In this document: positions 35,038 through 44,888 of the stretch, one piece after another
Layout of the letters: every line of letters begins with the position of its first letter
Position numbering within the stretch: position 1 is the stretch's first letter
NCBI RefSeq assembly: GCF_011493005.1
Contig: NZ_CP049158.1
Span: forward strand, 868,001-932,000
Direction of reading: 5' to 3'
DNA: 64,000 bases
Source of the DNA: Caballeronia sp. SBC1
GTDB taxonomy: Bacteria; Pseudomonadota; Gammaproteobacteria; Burkholderiales; Burkholderiaceae
Translations under genes and position numbers: made by a program
Notes under the pieces: model-generated
What the model was told of the DNA's origin: nothing
Database searches by the model: none
What the model saw: the letters and a program-made list of their open reading frames with translations, nothing else

Positions 35038-35568
35038 ATGGAACGCGAACTTCTCCACCTGCGCCGTATTGAATTGAGTGGCTTCCGGCGCGCGGACGGA
35101 CTGTACGACATTGAAGGCATACTCAAGGATACGAAGACCTACGATCGCCATTCGAGCGGTGTAGCGCGCCTCGCTGGTGCAGCAATTCATCAGATGCGCC
35201 TGCGGATTACGGTCAACACGGATTTCCTGATCGTCGATGCCCATGCGGAGTCCGAGGTCGTCCCTTATCCCGGTTTCTGCGATGTGATTGGGCCGGAGTA
35301 CAGGAAGCTGATCGGCTTGACGCTGAAGGCTGGTTTCACGCGCGAGACGCGCGCGTTATTCGGCGGCACGAAGGGCTGCACGCATTTGACCGAGTTGATT
35401 GGCGGGGTGGCAACGGCCGCGTTCCAGACCATGAGTGAGGAGATCAACGCGTCGAACGACGAGCAGCCGTTTCAGCTCGATGGCTGCCATGCGTTGCGAA
35501 CCAACGGGGACGCCGTGAAAACGTTCTACCCGAAGTGGTATCGGGCGGAAGATAATCAAACACGCTGA
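35038..35568 (+). CDS. DUF2889 domain protein
   Basis: This 176-aa protein has the DUF2889 layout: LHLRRIELSGFRRADGLYDIEGILKDTK at the start, RLRITVNTDFLIVDA, and KGCTHLTELIGGVATAAFQT. No function is firmly known. The ATG at 35038 is preferred; a TTG at 35026 would overlap the lyase stop. It is the last gene of the CoA-ester operon. DUF2889 genes often sit in operons with CoA-linked or aromatic catabolism, so a structural or thioester-related role is possible. Confidence 0.8.
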   Translation: MERELLHLRRIELSGFRRADGLYDIEGILKDTKTYDRHSSGVARLAGAAIHQMRLRITVNTDFLIVDAHAESEVVPYPGFCDVIGPEYRKLIGLTLKAGFTRETRALFGGTKGCTHLTELIGGVATAAFQTMSEEINASNDEQPFQLDGCHALRTNGDAVKTFYPKWYRAEDNQTR

Positions 35569-35748
35569 CCTGCACCGAGCCGATATTTCGCATTTGCAAG
35601 GCGCTACCTGAAAGGCACCAATGCATCCGCTCTGCGGAATGCCGTTCTTTCGGCCCAATCAGGTTTCCCGTCAAAGCACTGAGGCGAAGGCTCCCGACGC
35701 GTGGCTGAGAACCTCGCCGGGAGCGTCGTGCGCCGACCTCGGCGCCGG

Positions 35749-37398
35749 TCAACGAGTATCGAAGGAGTGCGCCAGTGCGTGCACTGCACGCTCCCGTTCA
35801 ATGCCGCGCCCGCGAGCATCCGGCGCATTCGAAACCCGGGATGCGTCCGTGCGGAACACGGCCACCGCCGCCGTAAGCCGACGCGCCTGATCTTCCAGCG
35901 AGCCCGCTGCAGCGGCTGCCTGCTCGACGAGCGCTGCGTTCTGTTGCGTTACCTCGTCCATCTGCGCGACTGCTACGTTCACCTGATCGATGCCCGAGCT
36001 CTGTTCAATCGCTGCCGCGGCGATTTCGCTCATGATCGCGCTGACACGGGCAATGGCTTTGACGATCTCTGTCATTGTCGATCCCGAGCGCTCGACCAGT
36101 TGCGCACCCGACTGGACCCGTGCCGTTGATTCCCCGATCATGCCTTTGATCTCCTTGGCGGCTGCCGCGCTGCGCTGCGCAAGCGAACGCACTTCGCTTG
36201 CCACCACGGCAAAGCCGCGCCCTTGTTCACCTGCGCGAGCCGCTTCGACCGCCGCGTTGAGCGCAAGGATGTTGGTCTGGAACGCAATGCCTTCGATGAC
36301 ACCTACGATATCCGCCATGCGGTGCGAGTCGCCGACAATCTGATGGATTGTGCCAACCACCTGCTGGGTCAACTCGCCGCCTTCGGCGGCGAGGCTCGAC
36401 GCGCCTTGTGCGAGCGAGCTGGCCTGCCTGGCGTTCTCGGCGGTTTGCTTGACCGTGGAGTTCAGTTCCTCGATGCTCGCGGCGGTCTCTTCCAGTGACG
36501 CCGCCTGTTCCTCGGTGCGTTGCGACAGATCGGTGTTGCCCGATGCAATTTCACGCACGCCAGTGTCGATCGATTCCGTGCCGGCGCGCACCGTGTTCAC
36601 CGTTGCGATCAGCGAGTCCTGCATCTTGCGCAGTGCGCTCGCCAGCTTGCCCATTTCATTGTCGCTCGTCACGGCGATGCGGCCGGTGAGGTCACCACTC
36701 GCAATACGCTCGAATTGCGCGATGGTTGCATCGACCGGGTGAACGATCGCACGCACCAGCACGACGCGTCCCAGCCACGAGAACAGCAGCGCCAGCACCA
36801 TGCCCACCGCGACGGCAATACTGATGGCATAGAAGCGATCGTGCGCATCTTGATAGCGTTGTGCGCCGTGATCGATCTGCAATTGCTCAAGCGTGAGCAT
36901 CGCCTTTTCGTATCCGTTGTAGAGCGAAGGGAGCTGGTGAGCCTGCAACTGCTGGAACGCGGTTTTGTCGCCGGCCTTGAGCGCGGCCATCGCCGGCTCG
37001 ATCCCGTTATGCAGGAACGTGGCACGCTTGTCCTGCATGTCCTTGATGAGACGCTGCTCGTCGTCGTCCGTCCCCGCGTTGCTCAGATAGTGCCCAAGGC
37101 GGTCGTTCGATACCTTCAGATACTGATCGAAGCGTTTGAGCACCGCTGCGGCGCCGTCCTGATCGTTGAGATCAACGAGCGACGCGTAGGTTGCGAGCGC
37201 CAGGCGCAGACGCAGCAACTGTCCGGCGCTGCCCTCCAGGTCGGCGACGGCGGGTGTATCGACGGTGTACATCTGCTGCAGCGACGCATTGCTCGCGCGC
37301 AGCGACAGCAAGCCGGCCGCGGCGCCAAGCAGCAGCACCACACCGAAGAAGGCAATCATCGCGCTCAGGCAGGTGCGAATGGACAGGTTTCTCAGCAT
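35749..37398 (-). CDS. Methyl-accepting chemotaxis protein
   Basis: This 549-aa inner-membrane receptor has an N-terminal membrane helix (about 9-31), a periplasmic four-helix-bundle ligand domain, a second membrane helix near 190-212, a HAMP domain and the signalling domain with [18 protein letters not shown] [19 protein letters not shown]. The start at MLRNLSIRT is supported by AAGGAAGAAGAA; the open frame extends 61 codons upstream through repeat-rich DNA. No C-terminal CheR-docking pentapeptide is seen. It may steer cells to substrates of the neighbouring catabolic genes. Confidence 0.88.
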   Translation of the reverse strand: MLRNLSIRTCLSAMIAFFGVVLLLGAAAGLLSLRASNASLQQMYTVDTPAVADLEGSAGQLLRLRLALATYASLVDLNDQDGAAAVLKRFDQYLKVSNDRLGHYLSNAGTDDDEQRLIKDMQDKRATFLHNGIEPAMAALKAGDKTAFQQLQAHQLPSLYNGYEKAMLTLEQLQIDHGAQRYQDAHDRFYAISIAVAVGMVLALLFSWLGRVVLVRAIVHPVDATIAQFERIASGDLTGRIAVTSDNEMGKLASALRKMQDSLIATVNTVRAGTESIDTGVREIASGNTDLSQRTEEQAASLEETAASIEELNSTVKQTAENARQASSLAQGASSLAAEGGELTQQVVGTIHQIVGDSHRMADIVGVIEGIAFQTNILALNAAVEAARAGEQGRGFAVVASEVRSLAQRSAAAAKEIKGMIGESTARVQSGAQLVERSGSTMTEIVKAIARVSAIMSEIAAAAIEQSSGIDQVNVAVAQMDEVTQQNAALVEQAAAAAGSLEDQARRLTAAVAVFRTDASRVSNAPDARGRGIERERAVHALAHSFDTR

Positions 37399-37500
37399 TT
37401 CTTCTTCCTTTTTTACCGCGCCGATCGGCAAGCTCATTGCTGTGTCGCGCGCAGATTCGTTGTGTCCCGCTCCCCACCGCGTGGGTCTTGATGGTCCGGA

Positions 37501-37560
37501 AAAATGCCACGTAATGTGGCGCCTGATGTGGCCCGTGATGTGACGCATGAAATGCGCCTT
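37501..37560. repeat. GATGTG-type repeats and short hairpin upstream of the receptor gene
   Basis: GCCAC-GTAAT-GTGGC (37506-37520) is a perfect short inverted repeat, followed by repeated TGATGTGGC/TGATGTGAC and ATGAAATGCGCC. It lies about 110 bases upstream of the receptor start and could be an operator. Confidence 0.4.
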
Positions 37561-37605
37561 AACGCATGACAAAACGTTCAAGACGGGCCGACTTAAGCGT
37601 ACTCG

Positions 37606-38883
37606 TCAAGCGTACCCGGTAGAGGGCGCGCCGCTACTCGCTTCACCTGGTAACTGCCGATCTGGCCGCATCACGAATGCAAGCAACGTGCCGCTCAGCA
37701 TCAGCGCCATCGAGACAATGAACGGGAGATTCCAGTTGCCGGTGTGATCGATAATCCAGCCGCCGACCACCGGGCTGACAATCGCAGCGGCAGCCGAGCC
37801 CATGTTCATGATGCCGCTCGCGGTACCCGCGTATTGAGGGGCAATGTCCATCGGCACGGCCCACATCGGTCCGATCGTCATCTCGTTGAAGAAGAAGCCC
37901 ACCGACAGCGCGAGCGCAGCAAGGGGAATGGACAGCGAATGGACCAGCATGATCGGTGCAAGCGACAGTAGCGCGAGGAACATGCACGACGAGACCATGA
38001 CGTTGCGCGCAAGTCGCAGATTGCCCGTTCGACGCATGATGAAATCGGTCAGCTCGCCACCAAGCCAGTCGCCCAACACGCCGGTTAGAAATACGCCTGA
38101 CGCGAACAGCGCTGACTTTCCCAGTTGCATGTGCTGATGCTGGAAATACTGCGGCACCCAGCCGAGAAAGAGCCACAGGACCCAGCCGTAGCAGAAGTAC
38201 ACGGCGGTGACCGGCAGCATGCGTCGAAGCAGGGCTCGCCAAGGTACCGGACCGTTTATTCTCGCCAGGTTGTAGGCAGGCAGCCGGTTCGCTTCAACTG
38301 AGGTCATCGAGCGATGCTCGCGCGGGTTGTCGCGGAAGTACCAGACCCAGATGAGCGCCCACAGCACGCTGACAATGCCGGTAATGACAAATGCTGCGCG
38401 CCAGTTCGTCGTGAGCATGAGCCACGTCACCAGTGGCGGCGCGGCCGCGTTGCCAATGCGCGAGGCCGCATGGGTGATGCCTTGCGCGAAGCCGCGGCGC
38501 TCGGGCGTTGTCCAGTTCGACATTGCACGGGTGGCCGCCGGGAAGGTCGCGCCCTCGCCAAGACCCAGCAGCAGGCGAGCAAACACCAACGACACGAGAC
38601 CACCGGCTAGCCCCGTCAACACGGTTGCACCGGCCCAGACGAACGCGCAGATGGTAAGCGTCCGGCGCGGACCAAAGCGGTCCGCAAGCCAGCCACCGAA
38701 GATCTGGATGACGAGATACGGATACGCAAAGGCTGAAAATACAAAGCCTATTTGCGTATGCGAGAGGTCGAATTCCTTACCAAACTGGGCGGCCGCGGTG
38801 CTGACGTTTACGCGGTCTATGTACGTAATGCAGTACATCACGCACAGGAGGACAAGTACTTTCGTGCTAACGCGGCGAAACAT
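37606..38883 (-). CDS. MFS transporter, anion:cation symporter (ACS) type
   Basis: This 425-aa protein has about 12 membrane helices. MYCITYIDRVNVSTAA in helix 1 and GGWLADRFGPRRTLT in the first loop are typical of the hexuronate/phthalate/glucarate branch. The family usually takes up organic acids with H+ or Na+. The ATG at 38883 is used; a GTG 15 bases upstream is possible. It is followed by the receptor gene on the same strand about 200 bases later. Confidence 0.87.
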   Translation of the reverse strand: MFRRVSTKVLVLLCVMYCITYIDRVNVSTAAAQFGKEFDLSHTQIGFVFSAFAYPYLVIQIFGGWLADRFGPRRTLTICAFVWAGATVLTGLAGGLVSLVFARLLLGLGEGATFPAATRAMSNWTTPERRGFAQGITHAASRIGNAAAPPLVTWLMLTTNWRAAFVITGIVSVLWALIWVWYFRDNPREHRSMTSVEANRLPAYNLARINGPVPWRALLRRMLPVTAVYFCYGWVLWLFLGWVPQYFQHQHMQLGKSALFASGVFLTGVLGDWLGGELTDFIMRRTGNLRLARNVMVSSCMFLALLSLAPIMLVHSLSIPLAALALSVGFFFNEMTIGPMWAVPMDIAPQYAGTASGIMNMGSAAAAIVSPVVGGWIIDHTGNWNLPFIVSMALMLSGTLLAFVMRPDRQLPGEASSGAPSTGYA

Positions 38884-39297
38884 GGTGTAAGTCCCCACAA
38901 CGTTTAGTCACATGATTCGCAGTGACTACCGGCGGCATCGCTGATGCCTGATTCCATCGCGCTCGGCCTTATCCTGCTATTGCACCGATCCTTGGATGTT
39001 GCGGATAAAGGCAGCCGCGACGATGTATTAAGTGCTGAATTCCTCATACAATATCGACAGCTATCGACGAAACTTGAGCGAAAAATATTCACTAAATGCG
39101 GGGCCGATTAGAATTTGGACAGGACGTGCGTCAGTCATGCCGGCCAATGAATAGATTCAATGGCCGGTGCCAGCCGTCTTTATCAGCTACCGCTGTTGCA
39201 AACTTCGCGCGCTGACCGACATGGTCAAAGCCCAGTGAGAGTCAGCGGGAGTGGGTGCAGCGCGTTTGAGCTGCGGAGGGACCCGGGTCAGTTCGCA
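38884..39297. promoter_or_regulatory. Upstream region of the MFS gene with hairpin
   Basis: No gene is seen. It contains a 13-bp inverted repeat at 39140-39167 and two TATCGAC motifs near 39052-39068 close to the expected MFS promoter. Confidence 0.4.
39140..39167. other. Long hairpin, possible operator or LysR-gene end signal
   Basis: CCGGCCAATGAAT (39140-39152) and ATTCAATGGCCGG (39155-39167) pair at 12 of 13 positions around a 2-base centre. No T-tract. It lies 130 bases beyond the LysR stop. Confidence 0.45.
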
Positions 39298-40230
39298 TCA
39301 GACCAACGCCGCCGTGCTCACGAGTGCTCCGCTAACCGCGACAATAAAGTCGAAGAACGCACGAACTTTCGCGGGCACATGCTGCCGAGAAGGGTACAGC
39401 GCATAGAGCGGAAAGCGCTCGTCCGGCCAGTCGGGGAAGAGATCTACCAGCCGTCCGCTTGCGATCAATTGCTCTGCCCCTAGCGCCATGATCTGGGCAA
39501 TGCCGTGCCCGGCAAGACACACGCCGTGCATGGTGCCTACATCGTTGACGGTCAGCCGTCCGAGGGCTGATACATTCACTTTCTTGCGGCCACGGTGAAA
39601 TTCCCACTGGAACGGATGGCCCGTTTCAGGATCCCTGAAATTGATGCAGACATGAGGATCGCTTTCAAGGTCCGCAGGCGTGAGCGGCCGTCCGTATTTC
39701 GTGATGTAAGCCGGCGAGGCGACCGTCATGATACGTGTGTCCAGCAACTTGCGAGCGATCAATGTTGAAGCCCGCGGCGGCCCAAAACGGACAGCAAGAT
39801 CGAAACCGTCAGCCACCATATCGCCGAGTTGATCCCGGGTAATCAGGTCAATTTGCAGATCGGGATAGTCGGCCACGAAGGCACCCAGGCGAGGACCCAG
39901 AAACAGCCTGGAAAAGAACGGGTCCACATTCACGCGCAAACGCCCACGCACCGCCGTTGCGCCTTGCGTAGCAGACGCCGCCGCTTCCTCGAGGCCGTTG
40001 AGCAAGGGCACGATCTGGGTATAGAAACGGCGACCCTCATCAGTGAGAGTCACGGATCGCGTCGTCCGGTCGAACAGCCTGATACCCAGTCGTGCTTCCA
40101 GTCTCGCCACCGAGCGGCTGACACCCGACTGCGACATGTCGAGAGCCTCCGCGGCTGCCGCAAAGCTCCCGGAGTCGACGATGGCCGACAAGACGCCCAT
40201 CCCGTTTAGCAAGCGTTCATCGAATGGCAT
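39298..40230 (-). CDS. LysR-type transcriptional regulator
   Basis: This 310-aa regulator has an N-terminal helix-turn-helix (SAIVDSGSFAAAAEALDMSQ, SGVSRSVARLEARLGIRLFDR) and an effector domain with FDLAVRFGPP and GHGIAQIMAL. The ATG follows TTTGGAGCTGGC. It lies upstream of the MFS and receptor genes on the same strand and may control them. Confidence 0.85.
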   Translation of the reverse strand: MPFDERLLNGMGVLSAIVDSGSFAAAAEALDMSQSGVSRSVARLEARLGIRLFDRTTRSVTLTDEGRRFYTQIVPLLNGLEEAAASATQGATAVRGRLRVNVDPFFSRLFLGPRLGAFVADYPDLQIDLITRDQLGDMVADGFDLAVRFGPPRASTLIARKLLDTRIMTVASPAYITKYGRPLTPADLESDPHVCINFRDPETGHPFQWEFHRGRKKVNVSALGRLTVNDVGTMHGVCLAGHGIAQIMALGAEQLIASGRLVDLFPDWPDERFPLYALYPSRQHVPAKVRAFFDFIVAVSGALVSTAALV

Positions 40231-40790
40231 GCCAGCTCCAAAGTCATCACAAAAGAGAGTTTGATGCTATCGCGAAACACATGACAGAAAGGCATCTATT
40301 CAATGCGATCCATGATGTTTCGTGACGTGCTTGACTGGCGAGTTGTGGCTATTGAGTCCGTTGGCGGATTGGCTTGCAGCAAACGGGCGGAATCGTTTTC
40401 TGCTGACCGCGCCCCCCTTGCATTTGCCGTGCGCAGTCGGCTCGCCGCTCAGCCCGGTTGCGACGGTTTAACTCCCACTGCAGGAAAGCTGTGCATTACG
40501 GCGACTCGACGGTGAGTCCAACCTGGCTCTCCGCGCAGCGCACGACCCCACGCGCGCCGTAAACCTCCGTAAGCAATGGCTATATAAGCACCCGGTTAAG
40601 CCGACTGGTGCATAATTGGGGCACGGCCAGCTTGTCTTTGCTTTGCGGCGGTTCACTCTTTGTAAATTGCCGGAACAGCTTCTTCGCCTTTCAAATAATT
40701 ACGTTGGATGGCCAACTTCGTTTATCGCTCCTTGTCGCGGGACAAGAGCCGGCGAATGAAAGACGACCGCACTTCGTCACAGGAGCAACA
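40231..40790. other. Intergenic region before the hybrid chemotaxis kinase
   Basis: No gene is supported in this 560-bp gap. The frame of the next gene is open from 40608, but that extension lacks a ribosome site and protein character. The promoter of the hybrid kinase must be here. Confidence 0.4.
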
Positions 40791-43700
40791 GTGACAACAC
40801 GTGCCACAGCAGACGAAGCTACTGCTCAATCTTTCACGGTGGTGGGGATTGGCGCATCAGCAGGTGGACTCGAGGCTATCTCGGAGTTACTCGGCGAAAT
40901 CGCGCCGTCCTGCGGAATGGCCTTCCTGATCGTCCAGCATCTCTCGCCGTTTCGGCCCAGCCTGCTTCCGGAAATCCTGTCGAAACATACTTCAATGCCC
41001 GTCATAGAAGCGGCCGACGGCATGGCCATTGAAGTCGACCATGTCTACGTGATCCCGCCCAACAAGAGCATGTCGATCGCGCATCACCGAATCACGCTGC
41101 AGCCGCGGGGAGAGACCCTGGGTCCGCCCATGCCGATCGACGACCTGTTCGATTCGCTCGCGAGCGACCTGGGCACAAATGCGATCGGCGTGATTCTTTC
41201 CGGTAACGGCTCGGACGGCGCGCTTGGCCTCCAGGCCATTCAAGGCGGGGGCGGCATTACGTTTGCACAGGACACGGCGTCGGCGCGCCACAGCAGCATG
41301 CCGCTCGCGGCCATGGGGCTGGGTTGTGTCGACAGCGTGCTTGCGCCGCGTGACATCGCTCGCGAAATCGCTCGCGTCGGGCGCTATTCCAGGCACGCAC
41401 TGGACGAACTCGAATCCATGGGGCTGGAAACGGACCCCGGGGACCAGGGCCTGCGCCCTCTGTTCCGCCTGTTGCGCAACGCCTGCAACATCGACTTCAC
41501 CTACTACAAGCGCGGCACGGTCCAACGCAGGTTATCGCGCCGGATGGCATTGCGCGAAATGACCTCGGTCGCGGACTATGTCGCCTTGCTCGGTTCCGAT
41601 GCCGCCGAAACGCTTGCATTGGGCCGTGACCTGCTGATTCGCGTGACCGAGTTTTTCCGCGATCCCGCAACGTTCGACGAACTGCTCCGGACTGTCTTTC
41701 CACGCCTGATCAGCGACCATGATGCCCCGCCAAGCATCCGGATCTGGGTACCGGGTTGCGCGAGTGGAGAAGAGGCGTACTCGATCGCCATCTGCCTCGT
41801 GGAGTATCTGGGCGAGCGTCTCGCCGGTACCAAGATTCAGGTCTTCGGTTCCGATGTCAGCGTCGATGCGCTGGAAACCGCACGCGCGGGCCGCTATATC
41901 GAGAATATCGCGCGTAATGTTTCTCCCGAGCGGCTTGAACGGTTCTTTGTGCGCGATGGTGACCACTATTGTGTCAAAAAGTCGGTCAGGAGCCTCTGCA
42001 CGTTCGCCCGCCACAACGTGGCGACCGATCCGCCGTTTTCGAGGATTGACCTGATTAGCTGCCGCAACCTGCTGATCTACCTGGATCCCATGCTGCAGCG
42101 GACGGTCATGCCGCTGTTTCATTATGCGCTGGCCCCCGATGGCGTACTGATGCTGGGACCGTCGGAATCGGTGGGCGCGTCGTCTGAGCTATTCAGCGTG
42201 ATTCCCAGCGTGTCGAGCAAGCTCTACAGCAAGAACCCCAGCCCCGGACGTCCGAGGATGGGCCTGCCTGCGTCGACGGTGATGCCACAATCGTTTGTCT
42301 CCGCCAGACCCCTGGACGGCCGTCGCGAGGTCCCGACGCGTGCTGAGTTGCTGCGTAACGAAGTCAATCGCATGACCTTGGAGCGGTACACACCGCCAAG
42401 CGTGCTGTGCGACGAGGAACTGAATATTCTCGAGTTTCGCGGCGATACCTCAGCGTATCTGGCCAATCCGAACGGGCCGCCGAGCAGCAGTCTCAAGCGA
42501 CTCGCCCGGCCGGAAATTTTCCTCGCGATCGACGAGGCAGTCAGACGGGCGCGCCGCGAAGCCACCGTTATCCGCAAGGCGAGTCTGCGTTTGAACACCT
42601 CTGGCAGCGTTGCAAGCGTGACGCTCGAGGTGCATCCGGTGCAGATCGCGGGCGTGCCGGGACGTTGGTATCTGATCTTCTTCGAAGCACCCGCTGAGGG
42701 CGTCACTCCGTCGTCCAGACCAGGGCGCGAACCGCTGACAAACTTCGTCGCGCAGGCTTTGCGGCAAGTCAAGCAGCAAGTGAAGCAGCAAGTCACGCGG
42801 CAGCCCGAGCGCGGAGCCCCCAGCGGCAAGGACCTCGAAATCGCGAGGCTGGACGCCGAACTCGAGGGCAGCCACCGGCATCTGCTGGCGATACTCGAGG
42901 AACACGAGCGGGCACGGGAGGACCTGCGGGCAAGCGAGGAGGAACTGCTGTCGAGCAATGAGGAGTTCCAGAGCACCAACGAGGAACTCGAGACCGCCAA
43001 GGAAGAGCTGCAGTCCGTCAACGAAGAGTTGACGACGACCAATGACGAGCTGCGGTATCGCAACCATGAGCTCAAGACCGCGAACGACGAAGTCGCTCGC
43101 GCGCGTGACTTCTCGCAAGCGATTGTGGAGACCATGTCCGAACCTTTGCTCGTGCTCGAGGCGGATCTCAAGATCACCTTGGCGAACCGTGCGTTTTACC
43201 AGACCTTCCAGACATCGCCCGATAAAACCATCGGCACGAAGCTGTATGACCTGGGCAACGAGCAGTGGAATATTCCGGCGCTGCGTGAGCTGCTCGAGGA
43301 GCTCGTGCCGCAAAGAACCAGCGTTCGCGACTATCAGATCACGCACGAATTCCCGGGCATCGGGCTACGAACGATGCAACTCAGCGCCATGCGCATTGCA
43401 TGGCCCGCGCAGGCGCTGATCCTGCTCACCATCGCCGATGTAACCCAGCAGCACCAGGCATTCGGCCGCTTGCAATCGGCTGATCAACAAAAAGACGAGT
43501 TCCTGGCGATGCTCGCGCATGAGCTGCGCAATCCGCTCGCAGCTATTCGCAACGGCCTGCAGGTCTGGGAGCGCGACAGCGCTGACAAGGAAACGCAGAA
43601 GATTGCACGCTTGGGCGCACAGCGGCAACTCGACCATGAGATCCGGCTGGTCGAGGATCTGCTGGATGTGTCGCGAATCACGCGGGGCATCATCATTCTC

Positions 43701-44600
43701 AAGACCGAATCGATTGATCTCGTCGAGACGGTGCGTCGAGCCATTGAGGCCATGCGTCCGGAATTCGAGGCTTATGCGCATGAAATCACGCTCGCTTTTC
43801 CAACGGGCGTGCTGCCCGTCAACGGCGACGCAATGCGGATCGAACAGGTCGTGACCAACCTGTTGGGCAACGCGATCAAATACACGCCGCACGGCGGACA
43901 TATCCGGATTTCGATTGAGCGGTATCTCGACGACGCGGTGCTGACCGTGGTCGACAGCGGCATTGGCATGACGGCCGAACTCATTCCGACGATCTTCGAT
44001 ATCTTTGTGCAGGCCGAACGCTCGCTGGATCGCAAGGCTGCGGGTCTCGGCCTTGGCCTCGCGCTGGTGCATCGTCTGGTCGGATTGCATGGCGGCGACG
44101 TGCGCGCATACAGCGAAGGACCCAACCGGGGCAGCAAGTTCGTGGTGCGCCTGCCGGCCATGCCGCGCGGCACGGTTGCTGAAGAGCCGGTGCATGTGGC
44201 GCTTCATTCCATACCGTCGCTAGGAGCCATGCGTATTCTTGTGGTTGACGACAATCTTGATGCGCTGGAGAGCAGCGCCGCTTTGCTAAGCATCGACGGA
44301 CACGAGGTACAGACCGCGCGCGACGGTCCGTCCGCGCTTCTCTGTGTCGAACAATTCAAACCTGAGGTGGTGTTGCTCGATATTGGCCTGCCTGAAATGG
44401 ATGGCTACGAGGTCGCTCGCCGCATACGTTCCATGCCGGGTCAACACGACACCTTGCTGATTGCCCATAGCGGGTATGGCGAGGAGGAGCATCTTCAGCG
44501 AGCCACGCAAGCGGGTTTCGACCACCACCTGATCAAGCCGGCCGACCTCAGCCAGTTGAGCGCCCTAGTCGCGCTATGCCGCGAAAGACGAGTTCGCTGA
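40791..44600 (+). CDS. CheB-CheR-PAS-histidine kinase-receiver hybrid protein
   Basis: This 1269-aa cytosolic signalling protein has, in order: a CheB methylesterase domain with catalytic S23 (GASAGG), H50 and a SGNGSDGALG Asp; a CheR methyltransferase domain from about 225 with VPGCASGEEAYSIA for SAM binding; a long coiled coil near 710-790 (EEELLSSNEEFQSTNEELET); a PAS domain; a HisKA box (AHELRNPLAAI); a HATPase domain (GLGLGLALVHRLVG); and a C-terminal receiver with the phospho-Asp in VVLLDIGLPEMDG. The GTG at 40791 follows ACAGGAGCAACA. No other che genes are nearby, so it probably works outside classical taxis. Partners unknown. Confidence 0.9.
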   Translation: MTTRATADEATAQSFTVVGIGASAGGLEAISELLGEIAPSCGMAFLIVQHLSPFRPSLLPEILSKHTSMPVIEAADGMAIEVDHVYVIPPNKSMSIAHHRITLQPRGETLGPPMPIDDLFDSLASDLGTNAIGVILSGNGSDGALGLQAIQGGGGITFAQDTASARHSSMPLAAMGLGCVDSVLAPRDIAREIARVGRYSRHALDELESMGLETDPGDQGLRPLFRLLRNACNIDFTYYKRGTVQRRLSRRMALREMTSVADYVALLGSDAAETLALGRDLLIRVTEFFRDPATFDELLRTVFPRLISDHDAPPSIRIWVPGCASGEEAYSIAICLVEYLGERLAGTKIQVFGSDVSVDALETARAGRYIENIARNVSPERLERFFVRDGDHYCVKKSVRSLCTFARHNVATDPPFSRIDLISCRNLLIYLDPMLQRTVMPLFHYALAPDGVLMLGPSESVGASSELFSVIPSVSSKLYSKNPSPGRPRMGLPASTVMPQSFVSARPLDGRREVPTRAELLRNEVNRMTLERYTPPSVLCDEELNILEFRGDTSAYLANPNGPPSSSLKRLARPEIFLAIDEAVRRARREATVIRKASLRLNTSGSVASVTLEVHPVQIAGVPGRWYLIFFEAPAEGVTPSSRPGREPLTNFVAQALRQVKQQVKQQVTRQPERGAPSGKDLEIARLDAELEGSHRHLLAILEEHERAREDLRASEEELLSSNEEFQSTNEELETAKEELQSVNEELTTTNDELRYRNHELKTANDEVARARDFSQAIVETMSEPLLVLEADLKITLANRAFYQTFQTSPDKTIGTKLYDLGNEQWNIPALRELLEELVPQRTSVRDYQITHEFPGIGLRTMQLSAMRIAWPAQALILLTIADVTQQHQAFGRLQSADQQKDEFLAMLAHELRNPLAAIRNGLQVWERDSADKETQKIARLGAQRQLDHEIRLVEDLLDVSRITRGIIILKTESIDLVETVRRAIEAMRPEFEAYAHEITLAFPTGVLPVNGDAMRIEQVVTNLLGNAIKYTPHGGHIRISIERYLDDAVLTVVDSGIGMTAELIPTIFDIFVQAERSLDRKAAGLGLGLALVHRLVGLHGGDVRAYSEGPNRGSKFVVRLPAMPRGTVAEEPVHVALHSIPSLGAMRILVVDDNLDALESSAALLSIDGHEVQTARDGPSALLCVEQFKPEVVLLDIGLPEMDGYEVARRIRSMPGQHDTLLIAHSGYGEEEHLQRATQAGFDHHLIKPADLSQLSALVALCRERRVR

Positions 44601-44888
44601 TCCGCTGGCGCTTTCCATCCGCGGCTGTGCCACGACCGCTCAAAGGGAGCAACAGTTACTTGCTCGCTGATTGAAGGGGCAAAGCACGGAGAATTTCCCT
44701 CAATTTCTACAATGCATCGCAGGCATCGATCAATATATTTGTTGGCGTGCCAAACGTTTGCGTCTTGTTGCAGCTTCGGCGCGGCGACCATAATCTCTTC
44801 TTGTACTTGATTACCCCAATAGGCTTACGCTGTCGCACCGAATCGCCGTCGCGGATGTCGTGAATTCTTGCGCAGAAAGGAATGAACG

